Position numbers and translations under genes: made by a program. DNA of 64,000 nt from Mastigamoeba balamuthi (lineage: Eukaryota > Evosea > Mastigamoebida > Mastigamoebidae). Below, one piece after another: positions 1 through 11,454 of this stretch (positions within the stretch are counted from its first letter, which is position 1; each line of letters starts with the position of its first letter). The DNA lies in the NCBI GenBank assembly GCA_902651635.1, contig CACRSC010000011.1:393063-457062 (forward strand), read 5' to 3'. The notes below the pieces were generated by a model. The model was not told the origin of the DNA, searched no databases, and was given only the letters and a program-made list of their open reading frames with translations.

Positions 1-1440
1 CCGACGCTGGCCTCGATCCACACGTCGTCGTTGGTCGGCAGCCCGCTGGCCTCGACCGCGTCGACGCGGACGACGTGCGCGGCGCTCGCGGGCTCGGCGG
101 CCGGCGCCCCGATGGCCGTCTTGTGCAGCTTGCCCTCGGCGACCTTCTCCGCGCGGGCCGCCAGCAGCAGCGAGCCCCTGTAGGCGCAGCCCTCCACGGT
201 GCCGCGGGCCATGGCCTCGTAGACGTCCTTGGTGTCGTGCGAGTCGCCGTCCTTGGTGGGGCCGTAGAGGTGCACCCACGCGGGCTGCATGGGGCTCGCC
301 CGCAGCTGCGCGAACGAGAAGCTCAGCGTCGCGATGAGCTCGTCCGAGCCCACGGCGTCCTTGTCGTAGACGCGCAGCTCTGCGGCGTCGCTCATGCTCG
401 GCAGCGTCACCGGCACGTGCAGGCGCTCGTTCCACTCGGGCGCCAGCGTCTTGTTCTTGTGCTCGGTCCGCACTGTCTGCCCCGCGAACGACAGCACCAC
501 GTAGGGGTCGCACTTGCCGTTGACGTCCATCGCTGGCAGCCCCGCCGCGCGGTGCACGTCGAAGACGAGCTCCCACTCCTCGACGCTGATGCTGGGCGGG
601 CGCAGGATGAGCCCCTGCAGGTCGTCGCCCGACGCCGCGTCGTCGTCCTCCTCGTCCTCGGGCGCGTGGACGCGCGGCACGTCGCCCGGGCGCAGGCAGA
701 CCACCGAGACCTTGAGGTAGCCCTGCACGCCCTCGTGCGCGTCGGTGAGGTCCGCCAGCGCCGTCCAGCGCCGGTAGAACTCGTGCGAGGGCTCCGCGTA
801 GACGCTGGCCACGTCGAACGTGTACGAGCCGATCAGCACGTCGCGCCTCATGGTGTTGGCGTCGAACACGTCGATGCGCACGGTGCCGCGCATGAACGCC
901 TCCTGGCTCTCCCTGAACTGCGCAAAGGGGCGTCAGAAGTCTCGCGTGGCCGCCAACTCGGGGGAATTCCTCGAAATATTGCGTCACCAATCGAGCAGAA
1001 AAATACAAATTTCGAAATTGGGCATACAAATGAAATGGATAAATAATCAAAAAAGAGAGGGGCGAAGCTCGGCGGGGCGCCGGCAGCGCGAGAGGCGTGC
1101 CTGGAAGTCCATGAGGTGGTCCCACGTGCAGGACGTGGTCTTCTTGATGATCTTTGTGCTGCGCTTCTGGCCGAGAGCGGTGACGACGACCACCGGGTCC
1201 GACTGCCCCGACGAGTCCCTGCATTACCCCCACACCCCCGCACATCATCACCCGTGAGCCGCACGCCACGCTCGCAGCGAGAGGCGGCCGGGCTGCTGGA
1301 CGGAAGAGGGAGGGTGCGGGCTTTGGGTCCGAGTTTCACCTGCCCTTGAGGTCGCGGGCCTCGATTATGTGGACGAGGATCTGGCAGTCGGAGCTGCCTC
1401 CGTAGGTCTGGGCAACCGCGGCCGCACGTGGGTCTGACAT
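1..1440 (-). CDS. Ferlin-family multi-C2 protein, 5' part only
   Basis: Ferlins are tail-anchored, multi-C2 proteins that bind calcium and phospholipid and drive membrane fusion and repair. Three exons are read on the minus strand: 1440-1340, 1218-1101 and 917 to beyond the window edge. Exons 1-2 encode a first C2 domain (motif DSSGQSDPVVVV then KKTTSCTWDH). Exon 3 encodes a FerI-like stretch (VLIGSYTFDV, then EFYRRWTALAD and GVQGYLKVSV), an acidic linker and a second C2 domain (GKCDPYVVLSF, APEWNE, VYDKD). The order C2-FerI-C2 is the ferlin N-terminus. Intron 1 (1219-1339) is GT-AG; intron 2 (918-1100) has a GC donor, GCACG. The start codon is the first ATG in frame with the C2 domain. The remaining C2 domains and tail anchor lie outside the window. 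Confidence 0.85.
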
Positions 1441-1794
1441 GGCTCGTTGGGCGTTGTGTGGCTGTTGCGGTGGGTTGAGAAAACGCCTACTGGCGAGAAA
1501 AGATGACAGGCGGATTCATTGGAAAAGCAGATATTGGGTCCGAGAAGATACCGAGAGTGAGTTTAGATTGGGAACTCTCCGAATGCCACAGCTCGACCAT
1601 GCTCTCACCTGACCTCAATTGGGGCGTTATCCGGTTTCCTTGGTGGACTCTTGCGACACTCCTGGGGCCTGGGCTCGAGTCATGATCATCACGCTACGAC
1701 GTCCAGGAACCGCCCTCTGGCGTCGTTCAAAGATTGCAATGAGATATGACATCACCGCAATGTTCGCCGTTGTGAATTTCACTCCTTTTTCTGG
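1441..1794. promoter_or_regulatory. Divergent intergenic region, ferlin / hexosaminidase
   Basis: This 354-bp gap separates two genes transcribed away from each other, so it should hold both promoters. It is more AT-rich than the flanking exons. A GATATTG lies at 1530-1536, about 90 bp upstream of the ferlin start, and a GATATGA at about 1744 is some 50 bp upstream of the hexosaminidase start. Both match the recurrent upstream motif seen across this window. No coding signal was seen. Confidence 0.45.
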
Positions 1795-3895
1795 ATGGCT
1801 CACACCCACACCGCTGTAGCGGCCGCCGTGCCGCTCGCGCTGCTCCTCCTCGCCCTCGCTGCGGCCCCCGCCGTCGCACGGCGCGCACCGCCTCCGCGCC
1901 CGACCTCGCTGGACGAGGCGATGGCGATGCCGCACGCCGATCTGGCCCGGCTGGTCGTCGGCCTCCTGGGCTCCCCCGCGGACCCCTCCTCTGCGGACGA
2001 CCCGCACGAGTACTGGTGGTTCTTCCCAAACACGGACTGCATCCTCGCCGACCTGCCGACGGGGTGCCACGGTGAGTATTCCGCGCTCCCTCGTGTGCGT
2101 GCCGCCACTCGTCGGGGTTCTCACAGGCGGGGAGGAATGAGCGTGGAGGAGTGCAAGAGCGCGTGCAGGAAGACCGATGGCTGCGCGGGGTTCAGCCACC
2201 CGCGCGGAGTGCTCCAGACCCCCAAGTGCATCAACACGCGCAAGGCGAGCCCGGCCTCCGACCTCTTCATCCTGTCGGACCGCCCCCAGCCCGCCAACCT
2301 TGCCTGGCCCCCAGTGTGGCCCAGTGCGTGTGCCCTCTCGGGGGATAGGCCAACACTTCGCTGTTGCCCTGACAGCACTCAACCCAACAGTGCCTCGGTC
2401 GTACGCCAACGGGAGCGTTGAGGTCCCCGTGGACGTTACCTCGTGGAGGTGGCCGCAGCCTGCGTCACAGGACCTCGCAGAGGCGTACAAGAGGTTCCAG
2501 CAGTTGCTTTTCCCGCACCCTTCGGGAGGAGCGGCGTCCTCTCCAGCGCTCTCTGGCGTCGAGGTCTATGTCTCAGATCTGCAAGCAGACCTGCAGCCTG
2601 GGGTGGACGAGAGCTACACTCTGGACGTGCCATCAGATGGCTACCACGCGACCATCAAGACGGGTACCATCTACGGGGTCTACAACGCCCTCCAGACGCT
2701 CTCGCAGCTCGTGGCCTTCGATTTCGCCACCGAGACGTATTCTGTGCCCGGCTGCCCCTGGCACATCGAGGACAATCCCAGGTTCACCCATAGAGAGCTG
2801 CTGATCGACACCAGCAGGCACTTCCAGCCGATCCCCGTGATTAAGTCTGTGATCGACGGCATGTCCTACACTAAGATCAACGTCCTCCAGTGCGTTTGCA
2901 CACCACGCACTCGTTGCTCACGTGCACCCGACAGCTGGCATATCGTTGACAAGGAGTCGTTCCCCTTCGTCCCGCCGTCGCTCCCCGAGCTCGGTCTGCT
3001 GGGGTCGTACTCGGAAACGGAGAGGTACACGGCGACCGAGGTTGCGTCTGTGATCGAGTACGCCCGCCAGAGGGGCGTGCGCGTGATGATCGAGATTGAC
3101 GTGCCCGGGCACGCCGAGTCGTGGTGCCACGCCGACAGGTCGATCTGCCCGTCCGAGACCTGCACGCAGCCGCTCAACGTCGCGCACGAGCGCACGTTCG
3201 AGGTCATCAAGGGTCTGTTGTCCGACATCACCAACCTGAGCAGGGACCAGATGCTCCATCTGGGCGGCGACGAGGTCGACACGTCCTGCTGGACCAAGAC
3301 AGCCGAGATCAAGCAGTGGCTCGCAGACCACGAGATGAACGCAGAACAGGGCTACGAGTACTTTGTGAACCGCGCCCACGAGACGGCGCATGGGCTCGGC
3401 CGCGACGTGGTGGGCTGGGAGGAGATCTGGAACCACTTCGGCACACGCCTGGCCAAGGGCACGATCATACACCAGTGGCTCGCCGGGTCCACAATCGCGG
3501 CCAACGCCACTGCGCACGGCTACCGCGTTCTGTGGTCGACGAGCAGCGTGTGGTACCTCGACTGGCTGGACGTCACGTGGCAGAGCATGTACAGCGCCGA
3601 GCCGTGCGAGGGGATACCCGACGAGCACTGCGCTGCTCTGGTTCTCGGGGGCGGAGGGGAGATGTGGGGCGAGACAGTGGATGCCAGCGACATCATGAGC
3701 ACTGTGTTCCCGCGCCTGGCTGCGATCGCGGAGAGGCTGTGGTCTCCCCGTTCGGTGTCCAGTGTAGATGCAGCAGCGGCACGGTTCGCTCTGTTCCGCT
3801 GCCTTCTCAACTCACGTGGAATCGGAGCCGCACCTCATGCAAACTCGATTGCCAGAACGGCCCCTCCGAATGCTGGTGGTTGCTATGCCCAATAA
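1795..3895 (+). CDS. Secreted/lysosomal beta-N-acetylhexosaminidase (GH20) with N-terminal PAN-like segment
   Basis: Beta-hexosaminidases release terminal GlcNAc/GalNAc from glycoconjugates, usually in lysosomes or phagosomes. Four exons (1795-2071, 2135-2323, 2391-2889, 2935-3895) give 641 aa in frame. Residues 1-28 form a signal peptide (hydrophobic run LALLLLALAAAPAVA). A Cys-rich segment (CKSACRKTDGCAGF) resembles a PAN/apple module, which is unusual for GH20. The hexosaminidase N-terminal domain begins near VWPMPRSYANGS. The TIM barrel follows (LLIDTSRHF, NVLHWHIVDKESFP, DVPGHAESW), with the catalytic Asp-Glu pair in LHLGGDEVD at about residues 434-435. The 45-bp third intron is a multiple of three and opens without a stop, so only the recovered NVLHWHIVD motif exposes it. 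The ending GGCYAQ plausibly matches the usual Cys-containing C-terminus. Confidence 0.93.
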
Positions 3896-4037
3896 GGAGC
3901 ACATGCACCGCCCCCTCCCCCCCACTCTTGAGGTCCAACAGTCTTCGACCCAATCTGAACAGCCGATTTGGGATGATATTTTCTCGCAGCGAATAATATC
4001 TCAGTGTAGATTTCGACAACACACCAAAGCGCGCGCG

Positions 4038-5294
4038 ATGCTGAGCAAGGACGAGGCAAGCCTCTTCGACCGTGGCATCAGACTCTGGGGCGCCAGCGCC
4101 CAGACCAAGCACGTGGCACTCGCGCCCGCCCACCTCCGTCGATAGCTGTCTGACTATGGAGCGCCCCTGTCCCCTTCGCGCGCCCCGCCAACCCGCCAAG
4201 GCTGCGGAGCTCCACAGCGGCTGTGGTGGGCATGTCTGTGCTCGGCGCCGAGGTCGTAAAGAACCTCGCGCTCGCCGGCGTCCAGCGCATCACGATGATC
4301 GACGACGCCTCCGTGACTCAGCGCGACTGCGCGGCGCACCTCTTCATCTCGCCGGGCGAGAGCCTCGGACTCAACGCACGTCGCGCTGCCAGCCAGTTCC
4401 CGATTGCAGTTGAGGGAGAATCAGGATATCAGTATATCTTCGGGATTTTCCATTGGTCTACGTGTCATGATGATCAACTGACTTGCAAGCCATCCCGCGT
4501 TGCGCGACCCAGAGGGCGGAGGCGTCGCTCGCTAGGGCCAAGGCGATTAACACGCTGGTCGCTGTGGAGGCGCACGCCGGGTCTTTCGCGTCGATGCCCC
4601 GCGAGTGGCCGCAGGGCAGCGACGTCGTCGTCGCCTGCTCGCAGCCCTCGGTCAACATTGCCGAGCTCTCACACAGGTGCCGGTCTGCCCGCGTCCCCCT
4701 GGTCGTCGCCAACTCGTCCGGGCTGCGCGCGTGGCTCGTCTCGGACCTCGGCGATGACTTCCCGTTCGGCGACGCGCCTGGCGGCGACAAGGAGCCCGCG
4801 GCCAAGAGGCCCAGGGCCGAGCACGCCAACAAGTTCGTGCCCGTGCACGAGGCCCTCGCGGCGCCGCTGGGGTCGTTCACCAAGAGGTCGCCCGCGCCGG
4901 TGGTCGCAGCGGCAGCGCTGTTCCAGCACGCGATCTCGGGGTCCTCGCAGCCGTTTGGCGAGTGGCTCTCGGAGCACCTGAGCGTCGAGCAGCTCCGCAA
5001 CGACGTCCTGTGCGCCTCCTTCCCCCCTTGCTGGGGCGGGGTCGCACGGGAGCCAGCTGACCTGGGCCCGCTGGACCGAGCAGGGTGATCAAGAGGACAG
5101 AGGGGATCGAGATGGCCGCCGTGTGCGCTGTCGTCGCTGGGTTCGCCTCGCAGGAGGCCATCAAGTCGCTGACCCGCGGGTGCCAGACGGACCCCAAGAC
5201 GCGTGCACCCCCGCCGATCGTCAACTCGCTCGCGTACGACGCCGAGACGTGCGTGGGAGACTCGTTCTACCTCCCCGGGGCCTCGAGCAACTGA
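4038..5294 (+). CDS. SAE1: SUMO-activating enzyme subunit 1 (Aos1/SAE1-like)
   Basis: Aos1/SAE1 is the non-catalytic half of the heterodimeric SUMO E1 and supports adenylation of the SUMO C-terminus in the nucleus. Four exons (4038-4108, 4201-4375, 4513-5009, 5084-5294) join in frame to 317 aa. The family opening FDRGIRLWGASAQTKLRSS is followed by a Rossmann strand (VVGMSVLGAEVVKNLALAGV) and the acidic ITMIDD turn. The segment LGLNRAEASLARAKAIN bridges exons 2 and 3 and matches the E1 arginine helix. The end EIVAS-like helix appears as CAVVAGFASQEAIKSL. There is no catalytic Cys domain, as expected for this subunit. Introns 1 and 2 both use GC donors (GCACGT). It lies 142 bp after the hexosaminidase; two AT-rich GATATT/AATATCT motifs sit in that gap. 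Confidence 0.9.
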
Positions 5295-5441
5295 GCAGCA
5301 AAACAGGAGAGGTGCTGCGCCCTCAGTGTGTTTGCGCCTGTGTTCCGGTTTTTTCTGGGTAGTATCTTCGAATGACGTCGTGCGAGATTCTCTCTGTGTG
5401 GAGATTTTTGCTGGTATGCTGGTAAATCAACAAAGGAAGAG

Positions 5442-7153
5442 ATGCTCCATCAGGCGTTCGAGCCACCGCCGGACGCTGCAGGGACGGGGGTCGTGCAGCG
5501 CCCGATGGACTTCTACATCCACCCGCGCGCGCAGGAGTCCCTCATCGGGCGCGGGGCCGGCGCGAGCGTCAAGGGGCTCGTGAACCTCGCGCTGCTCATC
5601 CTCATCATCACCCACGCGCGCCTCCTGGTCGAGAGCGTCCTCCGCCACGGCTTCAGCATCACCTCCGTCATCCCCGTGCGCCCCCCCCAGACTCGCCGCC
5701 AGCGCGGCACCGGCCGCTTTTCGCTGTTTTTCGTTGCCGCTCCCGGGAGGGGGAGCGCATCTCTCCGGGTCTGTTTGGTGTTGTTCGCCTCCTGCGGCTG
5801 TGCTCGGGCCGCGGCGTTCTCACGGCGCTGCGGGCAGGCGCTGATGTACGACTCGCTGCCGCTGAAGCTGGCGCCGGGGTTTGTCATCTTCCCGTGCGCG
5901 TCGCTGATCGTCGAGACGGTTGGGCCCATCCTGCCGCCCGCGCTCGTGGGGACGCTCGCGTGGTCGGTGGTCTGCCTCACGGCGGTGCTGCCCGTCGTGT
6001 TCATCGTCTCGCTCAAGCCGGCGCCGCTGCCGTCGACGGCGTTTGTGATGTCGGTGACCTTTGTGGTCGTCGCGATGAAGCTGCACTCGTACCACCACGT
6101 CAACTGGGTCCTGCGCAGCGCCGCCAGGGCGCGCAGCTCGCACAGCCAGCAGCCCTGCACGGTCCCCCCCGAGGTACCCGCCCTGCGTCCTCCTGGGGGG
6201 CGCCGTCTCAGCCTGCAGCGCCGCAGATACTGGCGAGGTACCCGCGGAACATCGGGCTGTTCAACCTGTTCTACTTCCTCATGGCGCCCACGTTCTCGTA
6301 CACGCTCGACTACCCCAAGAGCGAGGGGTCCATCAGGAAGATGTGGCTGCTGCGGAGGGTCGCGGAGTTTGTCTTCATCACCTTTGTCGCCTACTTCATG
6401 GCGGACCAGGTCCACGCAGCCCTCAATCGCGCGTCGAGCCCTGACGTCAGTCCCAGATGATTCTGCCAGCCGTGAAGCAAACGCTGACTGTGTTCGAGCA
6501 GAACAACATCCTCGAGTACGCCGAGGAGATGCTGCAGCTCTCTGTGCTCAGCCTCTATGTCTGGTTCCTTGTGTTCTACATGGTATTCCACCTGTGGTGC
6601 AACATCGCCGCCGAGATCACGCGGTATGCACGCGCCTCGCCCCTCCCTCCGACTGATGTCATGACCTGCCGCTGCAGATTCGGGGACAGGATGTTCTACG
6701 GGGACTGGTGGAACAGCACCACGCTGGATTACTTCTGGAGGAACTGGAGCATCTGCCTGTACTCGTGGTTTGTCCGACACGTGTACGGCCCCGTGAGGAA
6801 CAGGGGAGCGAGCAAGGCAGTGAGTATGAAATCCGGAGGATGTCCCATCTCACACGGCGCTTCAGGTGGCGTACTCTGTGTGCTTCCTCGTCAGCGCCGT
6901 TGCCTCGGAGATGGTGATGGCCGCCACGTTCCGCATCGTCACGGGCTGGGCGTTCCTCGCGCAGATCGCGCAGCTGCCACTGATGTCGTTCACCAAGTCG
7001 ATCAACAGACACGGCCAGTCGTTCGGGAACGTCATGTTTTGGATAACCAACCTGCTGGGGTGGCCATTTATTGTGCTCCTGTATTATCGCGAGTACGTGC
7101 GATACCTCCCAGGGACATTCAGCTCGCCCACGCAGCACCACCTGATAGATTAA
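5442..7153 (+). CDS. DGAT1/SOAT-type MBOAT acyltransferase, catalytic His position altered
   Basis: DGAT1 and SOAT are ER-membrane acyltransferases that make triacylglycerol or sterol esters from acyl-CoA. Six exons (5442-5675, 5838-6173, 6227-6409, 6457-6623, 6678-6819, 6866-7153) give 449 aa in frame. Family landmarks in order: ARLLVESVLRHGF, MKLHSYHHVN, RYPRNIGLFNLFYFLMAPT, the acyl-CoA-binding FYGDWWN, FWRNWSICLYSWFVRHVY, and a C-terminal hydrophobic bundle. Where the family has a near-invariant FHE/VHE (the catalytic His), this protein reads SAVASEMVM, so a Ser (about residue 368) replaces the His. The surrounding frame is clean and the exon junction 21 bp upstream preserves alignment. 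It may be inactive, use another residue, or have a different role. DGAT1 is favoured over SOAT by the YPRN motif, but substrate is not proven. Confidence 0.85.
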
Positions 7154-7424
7154 ATATCCCCCGAACAACGCCAGTTTCTGCGCGCAGGGTGCACCGTTTT
7201 CCGCCGATCGCCGATACTCTGGCCCCCGGTGACTGGCGACAGGATATTGTCTGCACTTTGGCTAATTATGGCAAGATATGTTGGTTGGAGGAGAACTTCC
7301 TGCCGACGTGGGCGCTCGTTAGCAGAAGATTTCGCTCAGACTCCACACCGCCCAAACAGTGCCCACCCAACTCTCCGTGCCCACAGCGCCCCCCCCCCGC
7401 ACGCATCCCTATCCCGCTGCGCCG

Positions 7425-8525
7425 ATGCGGGCCCCCCTCGTCGCCGCCGCCCTGCTGGCCGCCGTGGCCTGCGCGTACAGGCCGCTCGTGCTGATGCACG
7501 GCTTCTCGTTCTTCGTGCCCGGCACGCCCGGGTCTGCCAGGTCGTGGGACAACTTTGTGGGGTTCGTCCACAAGCACCACCCGGGGCAGCAGGTCTTCGC
7601 CCTCGACGTCGACGAGCACAGCTCGTCCAGCACCGCGCTGCACCAGCAGGTCCGCGACGTGGCAGAGGCCATCGGCAGGATCATCGACGGGAACAGGTCC
7701 GCGTTTGCCCACGGGTTCCACCTGGTGGGCCACTCGCAGGGTGCGGAGATCTATCGCCCCCGGATTCCTGAATATCTTCTATCTTATCTGCCGAGATTTG
7801 TGCTGACTGCGTTGGGAACCTCCAGGCGCCCTCATCGCGAGGTGTGTCATTGAGAAGCACAGGTACAACATCGAGAACTTTGTCAGCATTGCCGGCGTCC
7901 AGACGGGATTGTTCGTGACAGTTCCATTCTCCGGACCGATTCAACGCTGCATTTTTTAACAACAACGTTTTACAACAGTTATGGGGACTGCGGCCTCCCG
8001 TACATCGCGAACAGGACTTGTGAGGCCGCGACCCAGTGGCTGTACACGAAGAAGATGCAGAAGTCGTTCAGCATCGCCAACATGTGGCGGACCACGGACG
8101 ACCTCGAGTATCTGGCGGGCAACACGTTCCTGCCGCACTTCAACAACGAGGGCCCGGTCATCGACGAGGAGCTCAGGGACAACCTGCTCAGCGTGGGCCA
8201 CCTCTACTTCTTCGCGTCGCCCCACGACATCGCGATCCGCCCGTGGTACTCTGGCCTGTTCGGCTTCTGGGACGCTGATTTCCAGGTACTTGATTCGCTT
8301 GATTCCATCTCGCGTGCAAACGAGATTCCAAGATACTCAAGTATTCTTCTCCAGTCCATGGTCCCGATGCAGAAGCAGAGATTCTACGTGGAGGACACGT
8401 TCGGGCTGCGAACGATGGACGAGCAGGGCAGGCTGACGCTGACCGCTGTGGACGGCGTCTCTCACACCGAGTGGCACGACAGTGAGGACCTCTTCATCAA
8501 GTACTTCGACCCCATCCTGCAGTGA
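7425..8525 (+). CDS. PPT2: Palmitoyl-protein thioesterase 2-like lysosomal hydrolase
   Basis: PPT2-type enzymes are alpha/beta hydrolases that cleave acyl thioesters in lysosomes. Four exons (7425-7740, 7826-7910, 7979-8285, 8355-8525) give 292 aa in frame. A short signal peptide (LVAAALLAAVACA) precedes the first strand LVLMHGFSF. The nucleophile is Ser of GHSQGA at residue 104, split by intron 1. The Asp is in ASPHDIAIRPWYSGLFGFWDA and the His in GVSHTEWH; both contexts align well with PPT2. Motifs TGFYGDCG and FSIANMWRTTDD also match the family. Two potential N-glycosylation sites (NRT, and others) are present. The last exon and 3' flank have been copied to about 11480-11750 (see the duplication entry). 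Confidence 0.9.
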
Positions 8526-8799
8526 ACCACCCTTTGCGCGAACAAGTGGCAGACCCACAACAACACCGCAAGACAAATTGTGCCGAACAAGGAAGACTGT
8601 TTCGGAAAACAGAGATTTGCGAGTTCTGGCTGCTATCCTGGGCCAGTCCGGGTGTCTGGTCTAGGCTGGGCCGAGGTCGGCAGAAGGGGCTTAGCACGAC
8701 TATGCACTCACAGCCCAAGTTGACCGGGGGGGGGGGGGATCCATCGCAAATCTCATGCACCGATCATAAGACTGGCTTCGGGAGAGGTTAGAGATGGCA

Positions 8800-9262
8800 A
8801 AGTTGTTTTTGGCGGGGGTTGGAACGAAAGCCTCGCGCAGTCGAAGATCGCCTCTGGTGTCCATCCCCTACACAAAAGAGAGAGAGAGAGAGGAGACAGT
8901 GGTTGGCCGCACCCGTACGAGGCGTTCTTTTTTCTCCACCCCCACTGCACTGCGTGGCGGGGTGCAGTTGTGGTACCACACGGCCATCATGCCGCCGGCC
9001 AAGGCTCCCATTACCGACCGCTTTGGCATCGCCCGCACGGCCAGCACCCCCTCGGCCAGGGCCAAGGGCGGCGGAACCAACATCAAGTCCTTCGTAGTCA
9101 GGCACGCCTTCTTTTTTCGGTTAAGTTCTTTGTTCCGATTTACAGTAGACACACGCCTCCCGTTTCCGCGTGCTTCAGTACTGGGGGGACAGCGTCCCAT
9201 TGCTACAATCCATCGGCGACGCGCGTGCACAGTGCGGTCCTGGTGAAGTCTCTGGATGGGTC
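8800..9262 (+). pseudogene. Decayed 5' end of the sugar transporter (copy A)
   Basis: This segment aligns by eye with 5' flank, exon 2 and the start of exon 3 of the intact transporter at 12106. The remnant reads GGVQLWYHTAIMPPAKAPITDRFGIARTAST, close to the intact QFGYHTAIMSPAMAPIADHFGIA. The GC donor (AGGCACGCC) after KSFVV is also conserved. No counterpart of exon 1 remains, and the reading dies after the exon 3 start (AVLVKSLDG). The transmembrane core is absent. It is not expected to make a transporter. Confidence 0.75.
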
Positions 9263-9490
9263 GCTTCTGCACCGGGCTTGCTGACGATTATGCGCGCGAA
9301 CCTCCCGTGGTGCCTCGAGCGCCCGTCAGGCACGAACTCGTACCACCGCAGAGCAGCACTCGTGCTAACAAACTCGGACGTGCCGAGGGGCTCGTCCTTA
9401 GGCGTCACGTCGATGAACATCTGCTCAAACGCTGCGTGCGGGGCGGGGGTGGTTCGGGTCAATACCCTGAGCATAATCTTCAGCATTTAT
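9170..9490 (-). other. Unassigned open stretch on the minus strand
   Basis: A minus-strand frame over this interval is open and reads like protein in places (EQMFIDVTPKDEPLGTSEFV). I could not assign it to a family. It overlaps the end of the broken transporter copy and precedes the GH31 remnant on the same strand, so it may belong to the same decayed locus. It could equally be a chance frame in GC-rich DNA. Confidence 0.15.
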
Positions 9491-9959
9491 GTGTGCTGTA
9501 GGAGAAGCTTAGAGAAAAGTGCGTACACATGCCCCAGGGGCCGCTGTTGAGGGCAGCGCGGGAGGGGGACCCGCGTGGGGTCACGGCAAGGAACTGATTG
9601 TAGCCTCGGCTCTGCATCGGTGATAGTTCGCTCACCACTCTTGACTAAGGGTAATTCTGAAGTTAAATATCCGCACGTGGTCACGAGGAGTATTCATCGG
9701 AGGTGCACTGCATTATTCGCTCAGTGGACCTTTCGTGGATGATGCGATAATCTGAGGTTGGTACAGTCCTTCTACGTGGTAACATCTGGCTTCCCTCCTT
9801 CGGCACAGCACGAATACAGCTATAAATTACACAGGTTCCTCGACGCTTATCTCATAGCCTTATGTTCCTTTGCTCCAGCGCTGCCCGCATTGGCCATTGC
9901 CACGCCCGCTCCGGGCAGACGGGAAAACGAGGGTCTTAGGTGGAAAAACTGGCGAGAGC

Positions 9960-11010
9960 CTTCCACACGTGGCTGTTTCCATTCGGTTCAGCACGCTTTG
10001 CGTGTACCTAAAAAATCGAGTTCGAATTGATGAATTGAGAGCTTCCTGGTCTGCGAGGGCACGGAGCATGCAAGGGGCCGCCCGGGCGTCAGTCCCAAGC
10101 AACGGCGAGCCCTCCAATGAGCGGTCTGCTGCCCGTGCACGCCGAGCACTCCCGTCTCGATGTCCATTCCCAACTGTGGTGTTGCACTCCGTTGAACTGC
10201 AGACCTGCAAGAAATGCGACTCCTCGCTGGCATATGCACTGCAACGCTCCACGGCTATGTAGGCGCTCCTGTCGACGGTCGCCTCGATCCCCCCCCCCCC
10301 CGGATGGCCTGGCCTCGAGCGTGAACTCGCTGCGGGCCGCCGTGCCGAGAGAGACTCGCCGTCGACGACCAGCGAGCCCGCCGCGTAGCCCGGGGCACCC
10401 TGCGTGATGACGAGCGTGCACGGCTTCCTGCGCTACTGCGCGGTGCTCAGCGCGGGCTCCTGCATGGCGAGGGCGCTACCCTCCGTGCACGTGGATGGGC
10501 ACCGTGCCGAGTGGGGAGTCGAGAGACCCACCATGTGTCCAGAAGTCGTACCACACGTCCTGCGGCGGCACGTATGCGGAGACGCGCGTGACGCCAAGCA
10601 CAGGGGACAACAGCAGATCGAACTGCCTGGCACTCGACGACCAGTAGTCGTGCACGCGTTTTCTGGCTCGGGCGAAGGCTCCCGAGCGACTGCTCGTTCA
10701 ACTGCCCGAGCCCGCTGGAGGTACACCAGTGCCCACTACGGCGGGAGCTCCGGCCTGCCGACGACGTCGGTGTAGTGCTCACGACGAGTACAGCGACGCA
10801 GCCAGTTTTGTCGGCAAACTGGTCCTCGAACGCCTTTGACACAGGGAAAGCTGGAGGGCCGCTGAGTTACGGCGACCTTGAGGCCTCTGCTACCGGCGTG
10901 CAGTCCTCCTTGGCGCCGCCCAGCAGGACGCACCGCTTCGAACCGCTGGCGTTCCGGGTCCGTGACGCAGACGCGGGCCGTCGTGGCCGATAAATTGTCC
11001 ACGCGGAGCA
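9960..11010 (-). pseudogene. GH31 alpha-glucosidase pseudogene, fragmented
   Basis: Read on the minus strand, short blocks in shifting frames match GH31 (acid alpha-glucosidase type). Near 10960-11000 the block ATTARVCVTDPERQRFE resembles the N-terminal domain. Near 10570-10670 LLSPVLGVTRVSAYVPPQDVWYDFWT matches the post-barrel region. Near 10400-10470 MQEPALSTAQ and then TLVITQGAPGYAAGSLVVDGES match the C-terminal beta domain. The catalytic barrel between them is missing, and in-frame stops and frameshifts occur, so this is dead. It sits inside the gutted transporter copy, implying insertion or rearrangement after duplication. Confidence 0.65.
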
Positions 11011-11454
11011 GCGCGGGGAGGCCGGACTCATGCCGCGGACGTAGGTGAGATCGCTCGTGGCTGAAACTGAAGAGCGCTCGGCACCGTGGTGTTTGCCGGA
11101 ATGTTGTTGAAGCCCTCTCGGGGTCCTCAATATCTGCTTAATCCTCCCCTCTCCGACTGGGCTCGGAATGCCGTCAAATGAACAGCACAGAGCAGTTCCA
11201 GATGCTCAAGCTACGGCCCATGTAATGCACCAGGCAATTGAAGTGCTTGCGAATTTGGCTTCAAGGGGCCAGCGGGCGAGAGAGATAGAGAGAGAGAGCA
11301 AGAGGGGAGCCTACAAGCCGAGTCGCACAGAATACCAGCAGGGTGTGACTGAATGTGTGAGGAGCCTCACAGAATTGAGGGAGTTCGAGTGCCCAGCAAG
11401 CGAGCCTTTGTTAGTTCCGCTGGGAGGTTCTTGTCTTTGGAATTTGGTTGGTTC

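Noticed and set aside
8878-8892. GAGAGA microsatellites (also near 11280, 14990, 23217, 45610 and 59350) as a possible regulatory repeat
   Set aside because: Simple dinucleotide runs in unrelated contexts (introns, flanks, element ends) show no consistent position relative to genes.
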